Shown one piece after another: positions 11,045 to 20,863 of a stretch of DNA of 64,000 bases. Under the pieces are notes generated by a model. It was not told where the DNA came from and ran no database searches. It worked only from the letters and a program-made list of their open reading frames with translations. Both the position numbers and the translations under genes were made by a program. Position 1 is the stretch's first letter; each line of letters begins with the position of its first letter. The DNA is from Schistocerca nitens. Lineage: Eukaryota; Arthropoda; Insecta; Orthoptera; Acrididae. The stretch spans positions 359,085,234 to 359,149,233 of the forward strand of contig NC_064622.1 in NCBI RefSeq assembly GCF_023898315.1, read 5' to 3'.

Positions 11045-12443
11045 GTCTACAAGTGGCCACGAAAGCCTTAACAATTTTGTTTTGTCAGTTTGCTAAAGAA
11101 ATTTGGCTTCTGCTGAGGCAATCAGTTTATTTGAAACAAAGTGTTTCATTCCACAGTATTGGCTAGTTCCAACTATTTGCTGAATTTCAAGTGCACATTT
11201 TCATCTTCTGCCATGTATGGCATTGCGCCATAATAAAGAACCAAATATGAGATACTGCAGTACTGGTAATCGAAGAAAATTTACATCCCAAAAACCACAC
11301 TGAAAAGTTTAATCTCAGGTGGTATGTGCTTCATCGTGAAACTGGAAAAAATCAGTGCGCACTTCAAGCTGAATTATGCTTTTCAGTATGGTTTATGAAA
11401 TTCTGATGCTCTTGGAGCATCCTCTGATGTCCTGTTTCTTTTATGGCGTAATGTAAGCTCACTTAGTGCTTTATACATACGAACTTGCAGGCTTCCTACA
11501 CCATTGCAGCTGCACACACACAATAATACCTGTTTTCTGGCAACTGCTAAAGCAAACCTATTTCTAACAGTCTTGGCATAGTATTGTGAATGGTGGTTCG
11601 AAAAATGTTACTTTCAAAGTAAATTTCTTTATACGCAAGATGAATTATGTTACATGTGAAAAAGTGGGATGAATTTCTTAAATCACAGAGCATTTAAAGC
11701 TGAACACTTTGAGGACCAGCCACTTACAAGAATTTTGAGTACAGAAGACCAGACATTTATGTTATTATTTTAAATTTGTAATGTATCTTAAAGTATAACA
11801 CATGGAAAGAAAAAGATCAATATTACATGTGAAAGCTTAGCTTCTCTTGTAGCTTATTAATCTTAGAGACTGATATGTGTGTGAAAGCTTATCTTTTCTT
11901 GTAGCTATAGTATGTGTATTAATGTAAACCATTAACTTTTCCTCTTTGTGTGTTTGCACTACGTAATAGTGATCTTGCTATTGGCTGACAGTAAAACGTG
12001 TCCTATGCTCTGAATATCTGCTGTCATCGGCTGGCAAGATCATGTGGCATGAGGTATGACTGGCTTACAAAAGGACATCGCAATCTCGATTTCAACACTC
12101 CAGAAACTAACGTGCTGTGTTCAGTGCAATTCGAATTTATACTTTCGTAATATGAAAATATGCAGCGTATATGTTGTTGCACTTCAAAAGTCTTTCCAAA
12201 ACTTCTCTCCCCCATTTCTTCTTCTTCTTCTTTCTTTTTTTTTAAAACCTGGGAAGTTCTATGCCAGTGTATAAAAAGTTAACCATTCGAAGGATTGATA
12301 AGTTTCACAGTTCCAAAGGAAAAATCTACCGAAAATCTACTGTCACATAGCACAGAAAAAGTGTATTTTCACCTGGGAAAAAGTATATTTTTTAAACGGG
12401 ATTCCAGGAAAAATCCGGAATTTTTTTTCATTGTCCACGTATA

Positions 12444-14885
12444 CATCCTGGGTAATCCTTCCCCTGGTGTCTCTCAGGCCAGACGCCTGCTACCACTCGG
12501 CCACTGGATGTGGGCTCCAAGGTCATCAAGGTCATCTGCTCTCTTTCAGTTCCGGATCTTGCTGACGTCTGCTGTCCCTCTGTGCCCTGCCCTCCTCAGC
12601 CTCTGAAAGAGAGGAATAAGAAACAAGTCCCAGGACAAGGGACCACAGTGCCCCCGGAGCTACCATCTCTCCCTTTACAACATGAGTCTGACATATTATT
12701 TATGGATGTCACCCCCATCCTTATCAGTGACAACCACTGACCCAATGTCATGACCTCCCTTTGTCCTCTTTGTCTATTCTGGACTCCCGCCACACAATAA
12801 TCCAGTGGATTTGCAATGAATATTACTGTCACCTACCGGAAATACAACAACTTGTTTCCTCCTATTGTGCATTCTGTCTTGCTCTTCAAGAAATGCACTT
12901 CCATGATGACTACTCTCCAAAGTTACATGGTTGTTTGGCATTCTGTCAGAACCATGCCGACCCCAAGATAGCATCTGGAAGGAACTGCACTTCGTTTCAC
13001 ACTGATGAAATTAGTGACTGGATCCCCCTTCTTACCAACATGAAAGCAGTAGTGGTACGAGTGTGAACGATCCCAGCAATCATCATTTACCATGTCTACC
13101 TCCCTCCATGTAGGCCACTTCCTTATGGTGAACTGCCTACCTTAATACAGCAACTCCTGCCCCCATGTGTCCTCCTCGGAGACTTTAATGCTCCCCACCC
13201 CCTGTGGAGGGTAGCGGTCTTCTAATTGACCAACTTATTACACACTTTGATTAGTATGCCCTCAGTGACGGTTCCCCTATTTGCTTCAGTGCCACTCATG
13301 ACACCTTTTCTGCTATTGATCTCATGATGCCTTACCCTGCTCTCATAGTTTCCCTACATTGTTCACCCATGACGATCTTTGTGACAGTGACTACTTTTCA
13401 GTGATTCTATCCTTCCCCTGCCACTGCCAGGCAGAGAGAGAGGCATTCTGCAGGGTCAATTATACATGTCTGCTATGCACTTCTATACCCCTCTCTGTGG
13501 GTGTGCAAGGCATCTCTGACATCGTTCTTCATGTTGCTGGCACTGCTGTCCCCCTATTCACAGACCCCCTCATCATCGACTGGTACTGTGGTGGACCAAG
13601 GATGTGGATGGATGTTGCAGTGATTTAAATGATGCCCTCTAAAGACCAACTTTATTGTTTTTAAGCATTTGCATACTAAGGCTCGCTACCTTATTAAGCA
13701 GAGTAAAAAGGAATGCTGGGAGCAGTATGTTTCCTCACTGGGGATGTATACCTCTTCATCGCAGGTTTGGTCCTAGGTCCATAGTCTTCTGGGCTGGCAG
13801 TAACAATCAACTGTCCTGGGTCTTATCTTACAGGGTGCTCTGTGCACTGTGATCTGTCGATCCTTGCAGAACACCTCCCGACACACTATGGGACAGCATC
13901 AACATCCTCTTCCCATCCTGCTACCTTTCTCTGGCAGAAACAAGGAGTTGAAGAAATCCCCCCTCTTTCTTAACCCCCACCAAACTGAAGCCTATAAGAA
14001 CCCTTCACTGAATGGGAATTTTTGCAGGCTCTACCTCTTCACGTGACATGGCCTCAGGCTCCACAATCAGATGACCCAACACTTGGACGTTACCCAGAGA
14101 CAACATCTAGTCAGGCCCTTCAATGTATTTGACTCATGGGTACCTTCCCCTCGCAATGCCAAGACAGCATAGCTATTCTCATCCTTAAGCCTGGGATGAA
14201 ACCAAATGTCTCTCAACAGCTGCCAAGTGATTAGCCTGAGCAACATACTTTTTAAACTGCTCAAGAGGATGATTATTTTCCGATTACTTTGGATATTCGA
14301 ATCTTGGGGCCTTTTGTCTCCGTATCAATGTCGCTTCTGGGAAGGACAATCTACATCCGACCATTTACTCAGATAGGAAACAGCAATGTGACAAGCTTTT
14401 ATTGACTGCTGATGCCTTGTCGCAGTCTACTTTGATGTGCATAAGGCATATGACATGGCTTGGCACTGTCGCGTTTTAGTTACCCTCCATGACTGGGGCT
14501 TTCGCGGGCCCCTTCCGATTTTTTTACTTGAGTTTTTATCCCATCTGCTCTACCACGTTAGAACTGGTACTTCACTCAGCACCCCTTGGATTCAGGAGAA
14601 CGATATCCCATAGGGTTCTGTGTTAAGTGTTGCACTCATCCTCATCACCATCAAAGAGCTTATAACCTCTGTTGGGCTTCTGGTTGCCCCTGTGTTGTAT
14701 GTTGATGAGTTTTGCATCCTATGCAACTCCCACTTGGTAGCATCTGCTGAATGCGAGCTCCAAGGCACCATCAGACAGACCTCCGTGTGGGCCCTTTCCC
14801 AAGGCTTCCAGTTTTCATCCTCCAAAATGCATGTTACGCACTTTTCCTGTTGATCCATAATACATCCCATCCAGAACTTTATTTA
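12444..14885 (+). mobile_element. I/jockey-superfamily LINE, middle segment (endonuclease and RT)
   Basis: The LINE resumes with proline-rich ORF1 text. At 12780-13210 it has a decayed AP-endonuclease domain with LPEIQQL, CLALQEMHF and VYLPPCRPLPYGELP leading to LLGDFNAPHP. From about 13650 to 14870 it has a reverse transcriptase with more stops: AILILKPGMKPN for the RT entry, a PQGSVL-like remnant near 14600 and VLYVDEFCIL, in which the palm DD pair reads DE. The segment ends with TSD sequence AGAACTTTATTTA (14873-14885), where the composite insertion begins. Confidence 0.75.
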
Positions 14886-14908
14886 TATGGATATACTTAT
14901 TTGGATGG

Positions 14909-15262
14909 CTTTTGAAATGTGGTGCTACAGAAGAATGCTGAAGATTAGATGGGTAGATCACAAAACTAATGAGGAAGTATTGAATAGGATTGGGGAGAAG
15001 AGAAGTTTGTGGCACAACTTGACCAGAAGAAGGGATCGGTTGGTAGGACATGTTCTGAGGCATCAAGGGATCACCAATTTAGTATTGGAGGGCAGCATGG
15101 AGGGTAAAAATCGTAGAGGGAGACCAAGAGATGAATACACTAAGCAGATTCAGAAGGATGTAGGTTGCAAGAGGTACTGGGATATGAAGAAGCTTGCACA
15201 GGATAGAGTAGCATGGAGAGCTGCATCAAACCAGTCTCAGGACTGAAGACCACAACAACAAC
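14909..15262 (+). mobile_element. RTE-clade LINE 3' fragment
   Basis: An uninterrupted frame ends at the TGA near 15244. It encodes the extreme C-terminus of the RTE ORF (FEMWCYRRMLKIRWVDH, then RRDRLVGHVLRHQGI and a final AWRAASNQSQD). A short UTR with CTGAAGACCACAACAACAAC follows. The 3' end matches the copies at 30147 and 42850. Confidence 0.9.
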
Positions 15263-15274
15263 ACTTACATGGAT

Positions 15275-15335
15275 ATGGTGTCTGTTCTTTCGGACATGTC
15301 CGAAAGAACAGAACCATATCCATATAAGTATATCG
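15275..15335. repeat. Perfect 28-bp palindrome within a longer hairpin
   Basis: TGTTCTTTCGGACA is followed directly by its exact complement TGTCCGAAAGAACA (15286-15313). Outside this core, ATGGATATGGT and ACCATATCCAT form an 11-bp outer stem separated by short unpaired bases. It would fold into a near-continuous stem of about 25 bp with no loop. Confidence 0.9.
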
Positions 15336-15544
15336 TTCTGGCAATACCGACCGTGACCTTCTTCTTCTGTGCGGATGCACACACATCCCCCGAACTCTTA
15401 CGGGACTTGGTAAGAATGTCTTCCACAAGTAATGAGTGTGTTGGGGTGGGACACTATGAATGTAGTGTGTGGACACACAGGGTGAGAATGTGGGTTTCGC
15501 AGGAGGCGTGCACGAGATAGTCCCTGCAGTCACGCTATCCTCTT

Positions 15545-15619
15545 TGTCCTCGGTGGCTCGGATAGAGCACCTGCCATGTAAGCAGGAGATCCCAGGTTCG
15601 AGTCCCAGTCGGGGCACAC
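15545..15619 (+). repeat. tRNA-like sequence (tRNA-Thr(TGT)-like), SINE-type
   Basis: The stretch has an A-box-like GGTGGCTCGGATAGAGC, a CTGC-CATGTAA-GCAG anticodon arm with TGT in anticodon position and a B box GGTTCGAGTCC. The T stem has two mismatched positions and the acceptor stem one, so it is a degenerate tRNA-derived region rather than a functional tRNA gene. Confidence 0.65.
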
Positions 15620-15672
15620 ATTTTCACCTGTCCCCATTGATGTAATTCTAATTTCATTTAGAACTTTATTTA

Positions 15673-16260
15673 GCCAACCAGTGTCTAGATGTTGTAGCAC
15701 AGTACCATTTCTTGTACCTTCTTTTTGATAAAAAGCTGATGCGGTTGCCCCATATTCACCACCTGAAGACTACTTGCATGTGGAAGCTTAATGCTCTCTG
15801 CCTCCTGGCCCACACATCTTGGGGTACAGACCGTGCTACTCTTCTCCATCTTTACACACTCTGGTTTTGTCCAGATTAGGTTATGGATGTCAGGTTTATG
15901 CCCCCGTGGCTCCTTCCACTCTGAAACAACTAGACCCTGTTCATCATTATGGGGTGTGTCTGGCTACTGGTGCCTTTTGCTCTAGATCCATTGACAGTTT
16001 CTTCTGAGAACTGGGGATTCCTCCTCTGCAAATATGATGAAACCAACTCCTAGTTTCTTTCGCAATCACCATTTCACAATTCCCTGACCATCCCGTGTAC
16101 CCCATCCTCTTTGCAAACAATGTCTCCCTCCTGATTCCTGTCCATGGATGAGAATGCCGCTTGCAATGTGTCTCACTTCCCCCTGTCAGGATCTCCATCT
16201 CAAGTTACTGAAAAGTGCCCCACGTAGTTCCTCCTGCACCCCACCTTGGAAGGTGCCATT
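15673..16260 (+). mobile_element. I/jockey-superfamily LINE, 3' segment
   Basis: After the composite insertion the LINE continues in the RT thumb and C-terminal region. It contains FDKKLMRLPHIHHLKTTCMWKLNALC, a YGCQVYAP remnant near 15880, and LDPVHHYGVCLATGAF. Frameshifts are frequent. From about 16260 to 16470 no family text can be read. Confidence 0.7.
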
Positions 16261-16469
16261 GGGTAAATGAAGCACTAACTGAAGTGCAAAGTGTAATGAA
16301 GACACCAGTTGTAATCTGAAAAAAAAAGCCATTGTTCCTACCTTTAACTCATCCCAAATGTACTCTGTTATGACATCCTCTCAAGCTGTGTTACTTAAGG
16401 GAGTGGGAAGTGCAGAGGAAGCTTGAAAGAGTAATTATTTGCCACCTTACCTGGTTTGGTCATACCAAT

Positions 16470-17320
16470 ATTCGAGAAAGATAGTAGGAGTAATCCAATA
16501 ATTACAGGTCCATATCATTAATGCTTATATGCAGCAGGCTTTTGGAATGTATATTGTTTGAAGATTATGAATTACCTCGAAGAGAGCAGCCTATTGACAC
16601 ACAGTCAACATGGATTTAGAAAACATCGTTCTTATAAAATGCAACTAGCTCTTTACTCACACGAAGTGTTGAGTGTTATTGAGAAGGGAATTCAGATTGA
16701 TTCCGTATTTCTAGATTTCCAGAAGGCTTTCGTCACTGTACCACACAAGTGGCTTGTAGTGGAATTGCGTGCTTATGGAATATTGTCTCAGTTATATGAT
16801 TGGATTCGTGATTTTTTGTCAGAGAGGTCACAGTTTGTGGAAACTGACAGAAAGTCATTGAGTAAAACAGAAGTTATTTCTGGTGTTCCTCAAGGTAGTG
16901 TTTATAGGCCCTGTGCAATTCCTTATCAATATAAACTATTGAGGAGAGAATCTGTGCAGCCGTCTTGGGTTGTGTGCAGATGATGCTGTTGTTTATTGTC
17001 TAATAAAGTCATCAGAAGACTGAAACAAATTGCAAAATGATTTAGAACAGATACTTGTATGGTTCAAAAATTGGCAATTGGCCCTAAATAATGAAAAGTG
17101 TAAGGTCATCCTCCTGAGTGCTAGAAGGAATCCACTGAGCTTCGGTTACATGATAAATCATTAAAATCTAAAGGTCATAAATTCAACAAAATACCTAGGT
17201 ATTATAATTACAGACAACTTAAATTGGAAATAACACACAGAAAATGTTGCGAGGAAGGCAAACCAAAGACAGCAATTTATTCAGAGAAAACTTAGAAAAT
17301 GCAACCGAAAGATATAGGTG
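16470..17320 (+). mobile_element. CR1-like LINE RT, split by a Penelope insertion
   Basis: The plus strand encodes a non-LTR RT: HSQHGFRKHRS, VFLDFQKAFVTVPH, ISGVPQGSV, CADDAVVY near 16980, NWQLALNNEKCKVI and KYLGIIITDNLNW. It has a frameshift near 16905 and later stops. It ends at target-site sequence CGAAAGATATAGGTG (17306-17320) and resumes at 18795. The same family occurs nearly complete on the minus strand at 49938-53870. Confidence 0.85.
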
Positions 17321-17534
17321 TGATGTTTAAAGCTTTCCCGGCGTACTGATTGTTCCATAAAAACACGGGAGAACTGCCGGATATCAGTAACTTCCTGCCA
17401 CGATATTTCGGCGCAGAGTCTTCTGGCCATCTTCAGGTGAATGCCACTGTAGTAGTACTGGCGAGTACGCGCTGAGCTCCGCTATTTAAAGCCTTCTGAG
17501 GTGACATTGCGCATGCGCCGCTCAGTGCGCGCGT

Positions 17535-17996
17535 TCATAACGGCTCCGTGCGCTGCGCCTCGCGCCCTCCACTGTGAAAGCCTGGCGTATCGGTGTCAGG
17601 TCGATTTCCATCTTTATGCAGATAACTACGTCGACTACGAAGTTTCTCTATAACAGGATTCCAAGCAGAGTTCAGCTGATAACCGCTATCTCGATTGATG
17701 AGAGTCTCGTTGTCAGACAATCTTATTTCCACAGCTTCATTGATAATCGAGCTCCAAAAGTTGGATGTATGGGCTAAAATTTTTGTGTCGTCGTAATTCA
17801 TGGAATGGTCTGTGGAAATACAATGTTCGGCGATTGCGGACTTGGTGGGTTGGAGAAGGCGAGTATGCCGTTGGTGTTCCACAATGCGTTCCTGCACAGT
17901 TCGTGTTGTTTGCCCTATATATGATTTGCCGCATTCACACGGAATTTTGTAAACACCTGGTTTACGCAGGCCCAGGTCGTCTTTAACGGATCCCAC
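17535..17996 (-). CDS. Penelope GIY-YIG endonuclease module, left arm (truncated ORF)
   Basis: An uninterrupted 153-codon minus-strand frame runs from MGSVKDDLGLRK through GVYKIPCECGKSYIGQTTRT (GIY...YIG strands), an EHQRHTRLLQ helix, AIAEHCISTDH, and EIRLSDNETLINRDSGYQL to TEPL. The upstream reverse transcriptase is missing, so this is the C-terminal endonuclease module only, probably untranslated in its present context. Its sequence equals the plus-strand module at 18010-18597 over the shared length. Confidence 0.85.
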   Translation of the reverse strand: MGSVKDDLGLRKPGVYKIPCECGKSYIGQTTRTVQERIVEHQRHTRLLQPTKSAIAEHCISTDHSMNYDDTKILAHTSNFWSSIINEAVEIRLSDNETLINRDSGYQLNSAWNPVIEKLRSRRSYLHKDGNRPDTDTPGFHSGGREAQRTEPL

Positions 17997-18009
17997 CAGT
18001 GATGAAATT

Positions 18010-18597
18010 TTGGAAGGAGGGCGAAAGACTGTTTATCTACCATTTATTGGGAATATTTCTTCACAGATAGGGAGAATATTGGGAAAGTATCAAGTGAGAG
18101 TCATCTTTCGCCCTCCTTCCAAAATTTCATCACTGGTGGGATCCGTTAAAGACGACCTGGGCCTGCGTAAACCAGGTGTTTACAAAATTCCGTGTGAATG
18201 CGGCAAATCATATATAGGGCAAACAACACGAACTGTGCAGGAACGCATTGTGGAACACCAACGGCATACTCGCCTTCTCCAACCCACCAAGTCCGCAATC
18301 GCCGAACATTGTATTTCCACAGACCATTCCATGAATTACGACGACACAAAAATTTTAGCCCATACATCCAACTTTTGGAGCTCGATTATCAATGAAGCTG
18401 TGGAAATAAGATTGTCTGACAACGAGACTCTCATCAATCGAGATAGCGGTTATCAGCTGAACTCTGCTTGGAATCCTGTTATAGAGAAACTTCGTAGTCG
18501 ACGTAGTTATCTGCATAAAGATGGAAATCGACCTGACACCGATACGCCAGGCTTTCACAGTGGAGGGCGCGAGGCGCAGCGCACGGAGCCGTTATGA
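18010..18597 (+). CDS. Penelope GIY-YIG endonuclease module, right arm (truncated ORF)
   Basis: A 195-codon open plus-strand frame. Residues 1-42 come from the palindrome centre and include YLPFIGNISSQIGRILGKYQ, the linker that precedes the endonuclease in the copy at 275-1039. Residues 43-195 repeat the left-arm protein. The GIY-YIG strands, the ERIVEHQR helix with the conserved Arg and Glu, and the C-terminal NRDSGYQLNSAWNP block are all intact. Confidence 0.85.
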   Translation: MEGGRKTVYLPFIGNISSQIGRILGKYQVRVIFRPPSKISSLVGSVKDDLGLRKPGVYKIPCECGKSYIGQTTRTVQERIVEHQRHTRLLQPTKSAIAEHCISTDHSMNYDDTKILAHTSNFWSSIINEAVEIRLSDNETLINRDSGYQLNSAWNPVIEKLRSRRSYLHKDGNRPDTDTPGFHSGGREAQRTEPL

Positions 18598-18794
18598 ACG
18601 CGCGCACTGAGCGGCGCATGCGCAATGTCACCTCAGAAGGCTTTAAATAGCGGAGCTCAGCGCGTACTCGCCAGTACTACTACAGTGGCATTCACCTGAA
18701 GATGGCCAGAAGACTCTGCGCCGAAATATCGTGGCAGGAAGTTACTGATATCCGGCAGTTCTCCCGTGTTTTTATGGAACGAAAGATATAGGTG

Positions 18795-18872
18795 TTCATT
18801 TTTTCTAGGTTCAGTGAATCCTCTACCAGGCACTTAAATGTGATTTGCAGAGTATCGATGTAGATGTGGATG
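18795..18872 (+). mobile_element. CR1-like LINE 3' end (continuation)
   Basis: This short tail of the LINE at 16470-17320 lies after the Penelope insertion. It ends in CGATGTAGATGTGGATG-type repeats, the same terminal microsatellite used by the other CR1-like copies. Much of the LINE's 3' coding part is missing. Confidence 0.7.
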
Positions 18873-20495
18873 TAAGTATTAGATTGGCAGTTTTCAGTAG
18901 CTTCAGCAATTGCTACTCTACTATGAATATGCATAACTTGAACACGCTGGAGATAGCCATACAATAGGCATATTTGCTGAAGCTACAGCTGATAGGTGTG
19001 TTTTCTGATCTGCAGCAATATGGATCTCCTAGGAATTAGTGTCAGCACAATATAAATGAAGCTTCATGAGGCGACTATCCATCCTAATGTGATCCGTTCT
19101 TGCAGATACACTTATGTAAAAAATAGTCCTCAAAGGGAGTATTTTAAGCCTGATATTCATCTGACATCAATGAATCCCTTAATAATTTGAGAAAAATGTA
19201 ACCTTTGTAAAATTACAAGTAATAAACATCAAAGGTATGAAGCAGAGCTTGCATAAACTCCTCTCGAAGTCCAGTTTAATTTCAATTGTGACACTGCGCA
19301 TAAAATGTCATAAATATGGTAATGTATTTGATAGTATTTAGGGTGCACATCTATAATAGTACATCTTAATGCTTGCGTCCTAGGCACGTTCTGTGTAGAT
19401 TATGCAGAGCTAAAAAGATTCAGCACTTCCATTCTCATAGTGTTTTGCGAGCAGTGTGGCAAATGTAATCACCAAATACAGATTTACAGATTAACCGTTG
19501 CATTCTCCAACACTTGTAGAGATAATGGAAACAACAAGATGTTCTGTCCTTATGCTGCATGCCTGAAATAGAGAAAATGTCCTAGCAAATAAAGAAAGTA
19601 TTCATGATGGACATCTTGTCATAAATTCATGTTCCTCTACATGCTGTTGCCTTTTTTAGAGAAAAAAATGATATTGATGAGGGAATAATGGACAGGAAGC
19701 AAGGTTATTAAAGCCTTTGACACAACTGAGGAAAACCTCCTTTTTCACTTGTTTAGGGGAAAGAAAATGGCATTAATCAAACTTTGCTTATATTGGAAGT
19801 GTAGTAGTTGTTTTGGTGCAGTGTGCTGCTATCAGTATCAACATTTTAACAGCTTATGTTTTTCACTATTACATAAGCTCAGTTTGTAATATTTGCTAGT
19901 GACCTCAGTTCTATTTCAAGTTATGAAGTAATCAGTGTGGAAATTATTGAGAAGTAGAGTTTATTGCATATTCCCTAGGCTCCCTGTGGTCAGCTAGGTG
20001 CTCTATTTCATTATTTTTTAATTATTTTAACAGACTTTTACACAGTAATATGACCTAATAATATAACTTCTACATGTTATTTTTTGTAAAATGTGAATCA
20101 GTGCCAAAATTAAAACTCTGTGTTTATTTTAAACTGTGGGTCTCTAATGCTCTTCCACCACAATTACTGCTAAGCCTCTTCAGTGCATTCCTTCACAACA
20201 TCAATCCTGTCGCACAGTCTACAGTTCATTGCTATCTATCCTATGTATTTTCCTGATGATAATCCTCATTTGTTTTCTCCATATATTTTCTTTCCTGTGT
20301 TGGAACATTAGATCATTGTTGTTGATAGTGCAGGTATTTCAGCTAGTGCTAGAGCAGTTGTATAGCACTTATTCCTTTGTCTTTGTATCTTAAGTCTATT
20401 TTATTATAAACATTGTTAAATATGATGACAAATATTTTCCTTAAATTTTTAATAATGTTATACAAAATAATTAAAATAATAGTACTCCATTTCAG
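18873..20495. other. Intronic DNA, no recognised feature
   Basis: AT-rich sequence without a recognisable transposon or gene. It ends in the pyrimidine-containing acceptor TCCATTTCAG of the next POLR3B exon. Confidence 0.6.
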
Positions 20496-20619
20496 GATGC
20501 CAATTATGCTTCGCAGCTCTAACTGTGTTCTTACTGGGAAAAGTCAGGCAGAACTGGCCAAGATGAATGAGTGTCCACTTGACCCAGGTGGCTATTTCAT
20601 TGTCAGAGGACAAGAGAAA
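20496..20619 (+). CDS. POLR3B: POLR3B internal exon, second of four in window
   Basis: The exon runs between TTTCAG/G and AAA/GTGAGT. It supplies the last base of the split Arg codon plus 41 codons. The protein begins [15 protein letters not shown] and ends [18 protein letters not shown]. It is the direct continuation of the protrusion domain and includes the conserved [10 protein letters not shown](V) loop found in all second-largest polymerase subunits. It ends in phase 0. The context in RPC2 is about residues 136-176 by recalled human numbering. All residues appear intact. Confidence 0.96.
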
Positions 20620-20763
20620 GTGAGTGATTATCCACAAGGGAAACATTACACATAAGTCTTAAGTCAGCAAATGCAAAAATACCAGTATTCTGCTTTGCTG
20701 GCTTCTAAATATGGTGTATCTTCTTTTTTCACTTATAGTCTTGTGTTCTTGTTTGGAAGGTAT

Positions 20764-20766
<3 letters not shown>

Positions 20767-20801
<35 letters not shown>

Positions 20802-20817
20802 ACTGACTGACTGACTG

Positions 20818-20862
<45 letters not shown>
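20767..20862. repeat. Compound microsatellite (CT)n(GACT)n(GT)n
   Basis: Three consecutive simple repeats: CT dinucleotides, about five GACT units, then about 21 GT units. The flanks 20863-21518 show no recognisable feature. Confidence 0.9.

Positions 20863-20863
<1 letters not shown>

Larger units (their letters stand above)
9869..11079. mobile_element. Penelope-like element inserted as a head-to-head palindrome (1.2 kb)
   Basis: The insertion is flanked by a perfect 12-bp duplication TTTTGTCAGTTT (9857-9868 and 11080-11091). It consists of two inverted arms, 9869-10429 and 10483-11044, that differ by at least one 1-nt indel. Both arms encode the same GIY-YIG module (CTCGKVYVGMTGRSINTRI then EHALNETDHVIKF). 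They point outward from a shared centre, so each half is 5' truncated and carries the element's 3' end. The minus-strand frame (11074 down to 9968) reads through the whole palindrome. On the plus strand the right arm has an extra A near 10530 that breaks the GIY core. The centre holds a 38-bp unit repeated twice in tandem (10423-10460 and 10461-10498). A 35-bp unpaired extension (11045-11079) lies between the right arm and the duplication. Confidence 0.88.
8991..12443. mobile_element. Unclassified DNA element with inverted ends, inserted in the LINE
   Basis: The left end (from GTATATGACCTGGG) and the reverse complement of the right end (GTATACGTGGACAATG) begin alike. Both continue into imperfect, repetitive CCGGGAATTTTTTCATCCGGG-like subterminal sequence. 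The flanking LINE ORF1 text resumes on the far side, which supports insertion. No transposase is visible in 9100-9868 or 11092-12300, so it is either non-autonomous or too decayed to read. I could not define a target-site duplication with certainty, so superfamily is left open. Confidence 0.5.
14886..15659 (+). mobile_element. Composite insertion: RTE 3' piece, hairpin and tRNA-like region
   Basis: A 774-bp block is bounded by a perfect 13-bp duplication AGAACTTTATTTA (14873-14885 and 15660-15672), so it behaves as one insertion. In order it holds a short stretch (14886-14908) resembling the inverse of the later hairpin flank, an RTE 3' fragment with its CAACAACAAC tail (14909-15262), a perfect hairpin (15275-15335), about 200 bp of unfamiliar sequence and a tRNA-like domain (15545-15619). 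Whether this is one chimeric retrotransposition product or a nested insertion is unresolved. Confidence 0.7.
17321..18779. mobile_element. Penelope-like element inserted as a near-perfect 1.46-kb palindrome
   Basis: A perfect 15-bp target-site duplication CGAAAGATATAGGTG (17306-17320 and 18780-18794) flanks the unit. Arms 17352-18028 and 18104-18780 are exactly equal in length (677 nt). I found no difference between them in the parts compared, including the encoded proteins. The arms diverge from a 75-nt centre that extends the right-hand frame at its 5' side. A 31-nt unpaired extension (17321-17351) lies only on the left. Both halves lack reverse transcriptase. The identity of the arms implies recent origin or continuing gene conversion. 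Confidence 0.92.
7311..20495 (+). other. POLR3B: POLR3B intron, 13.2 kb
   Basis: The intron has a GTATGG donor and a TTTCAG acceptor. It is filled mainly by two LINEs, each opened by later insertions, and contains both target-site-flanked Penelope palindromes. Confidence 0.9.

Noticed and set aside
15545..15619. Candidate functional tRNA-Thr gene
   Set aside because: T-stem and acceptor-stem mismatches and its position inside a target-site-flanked insertion indicate a tRNA-derived repeat.
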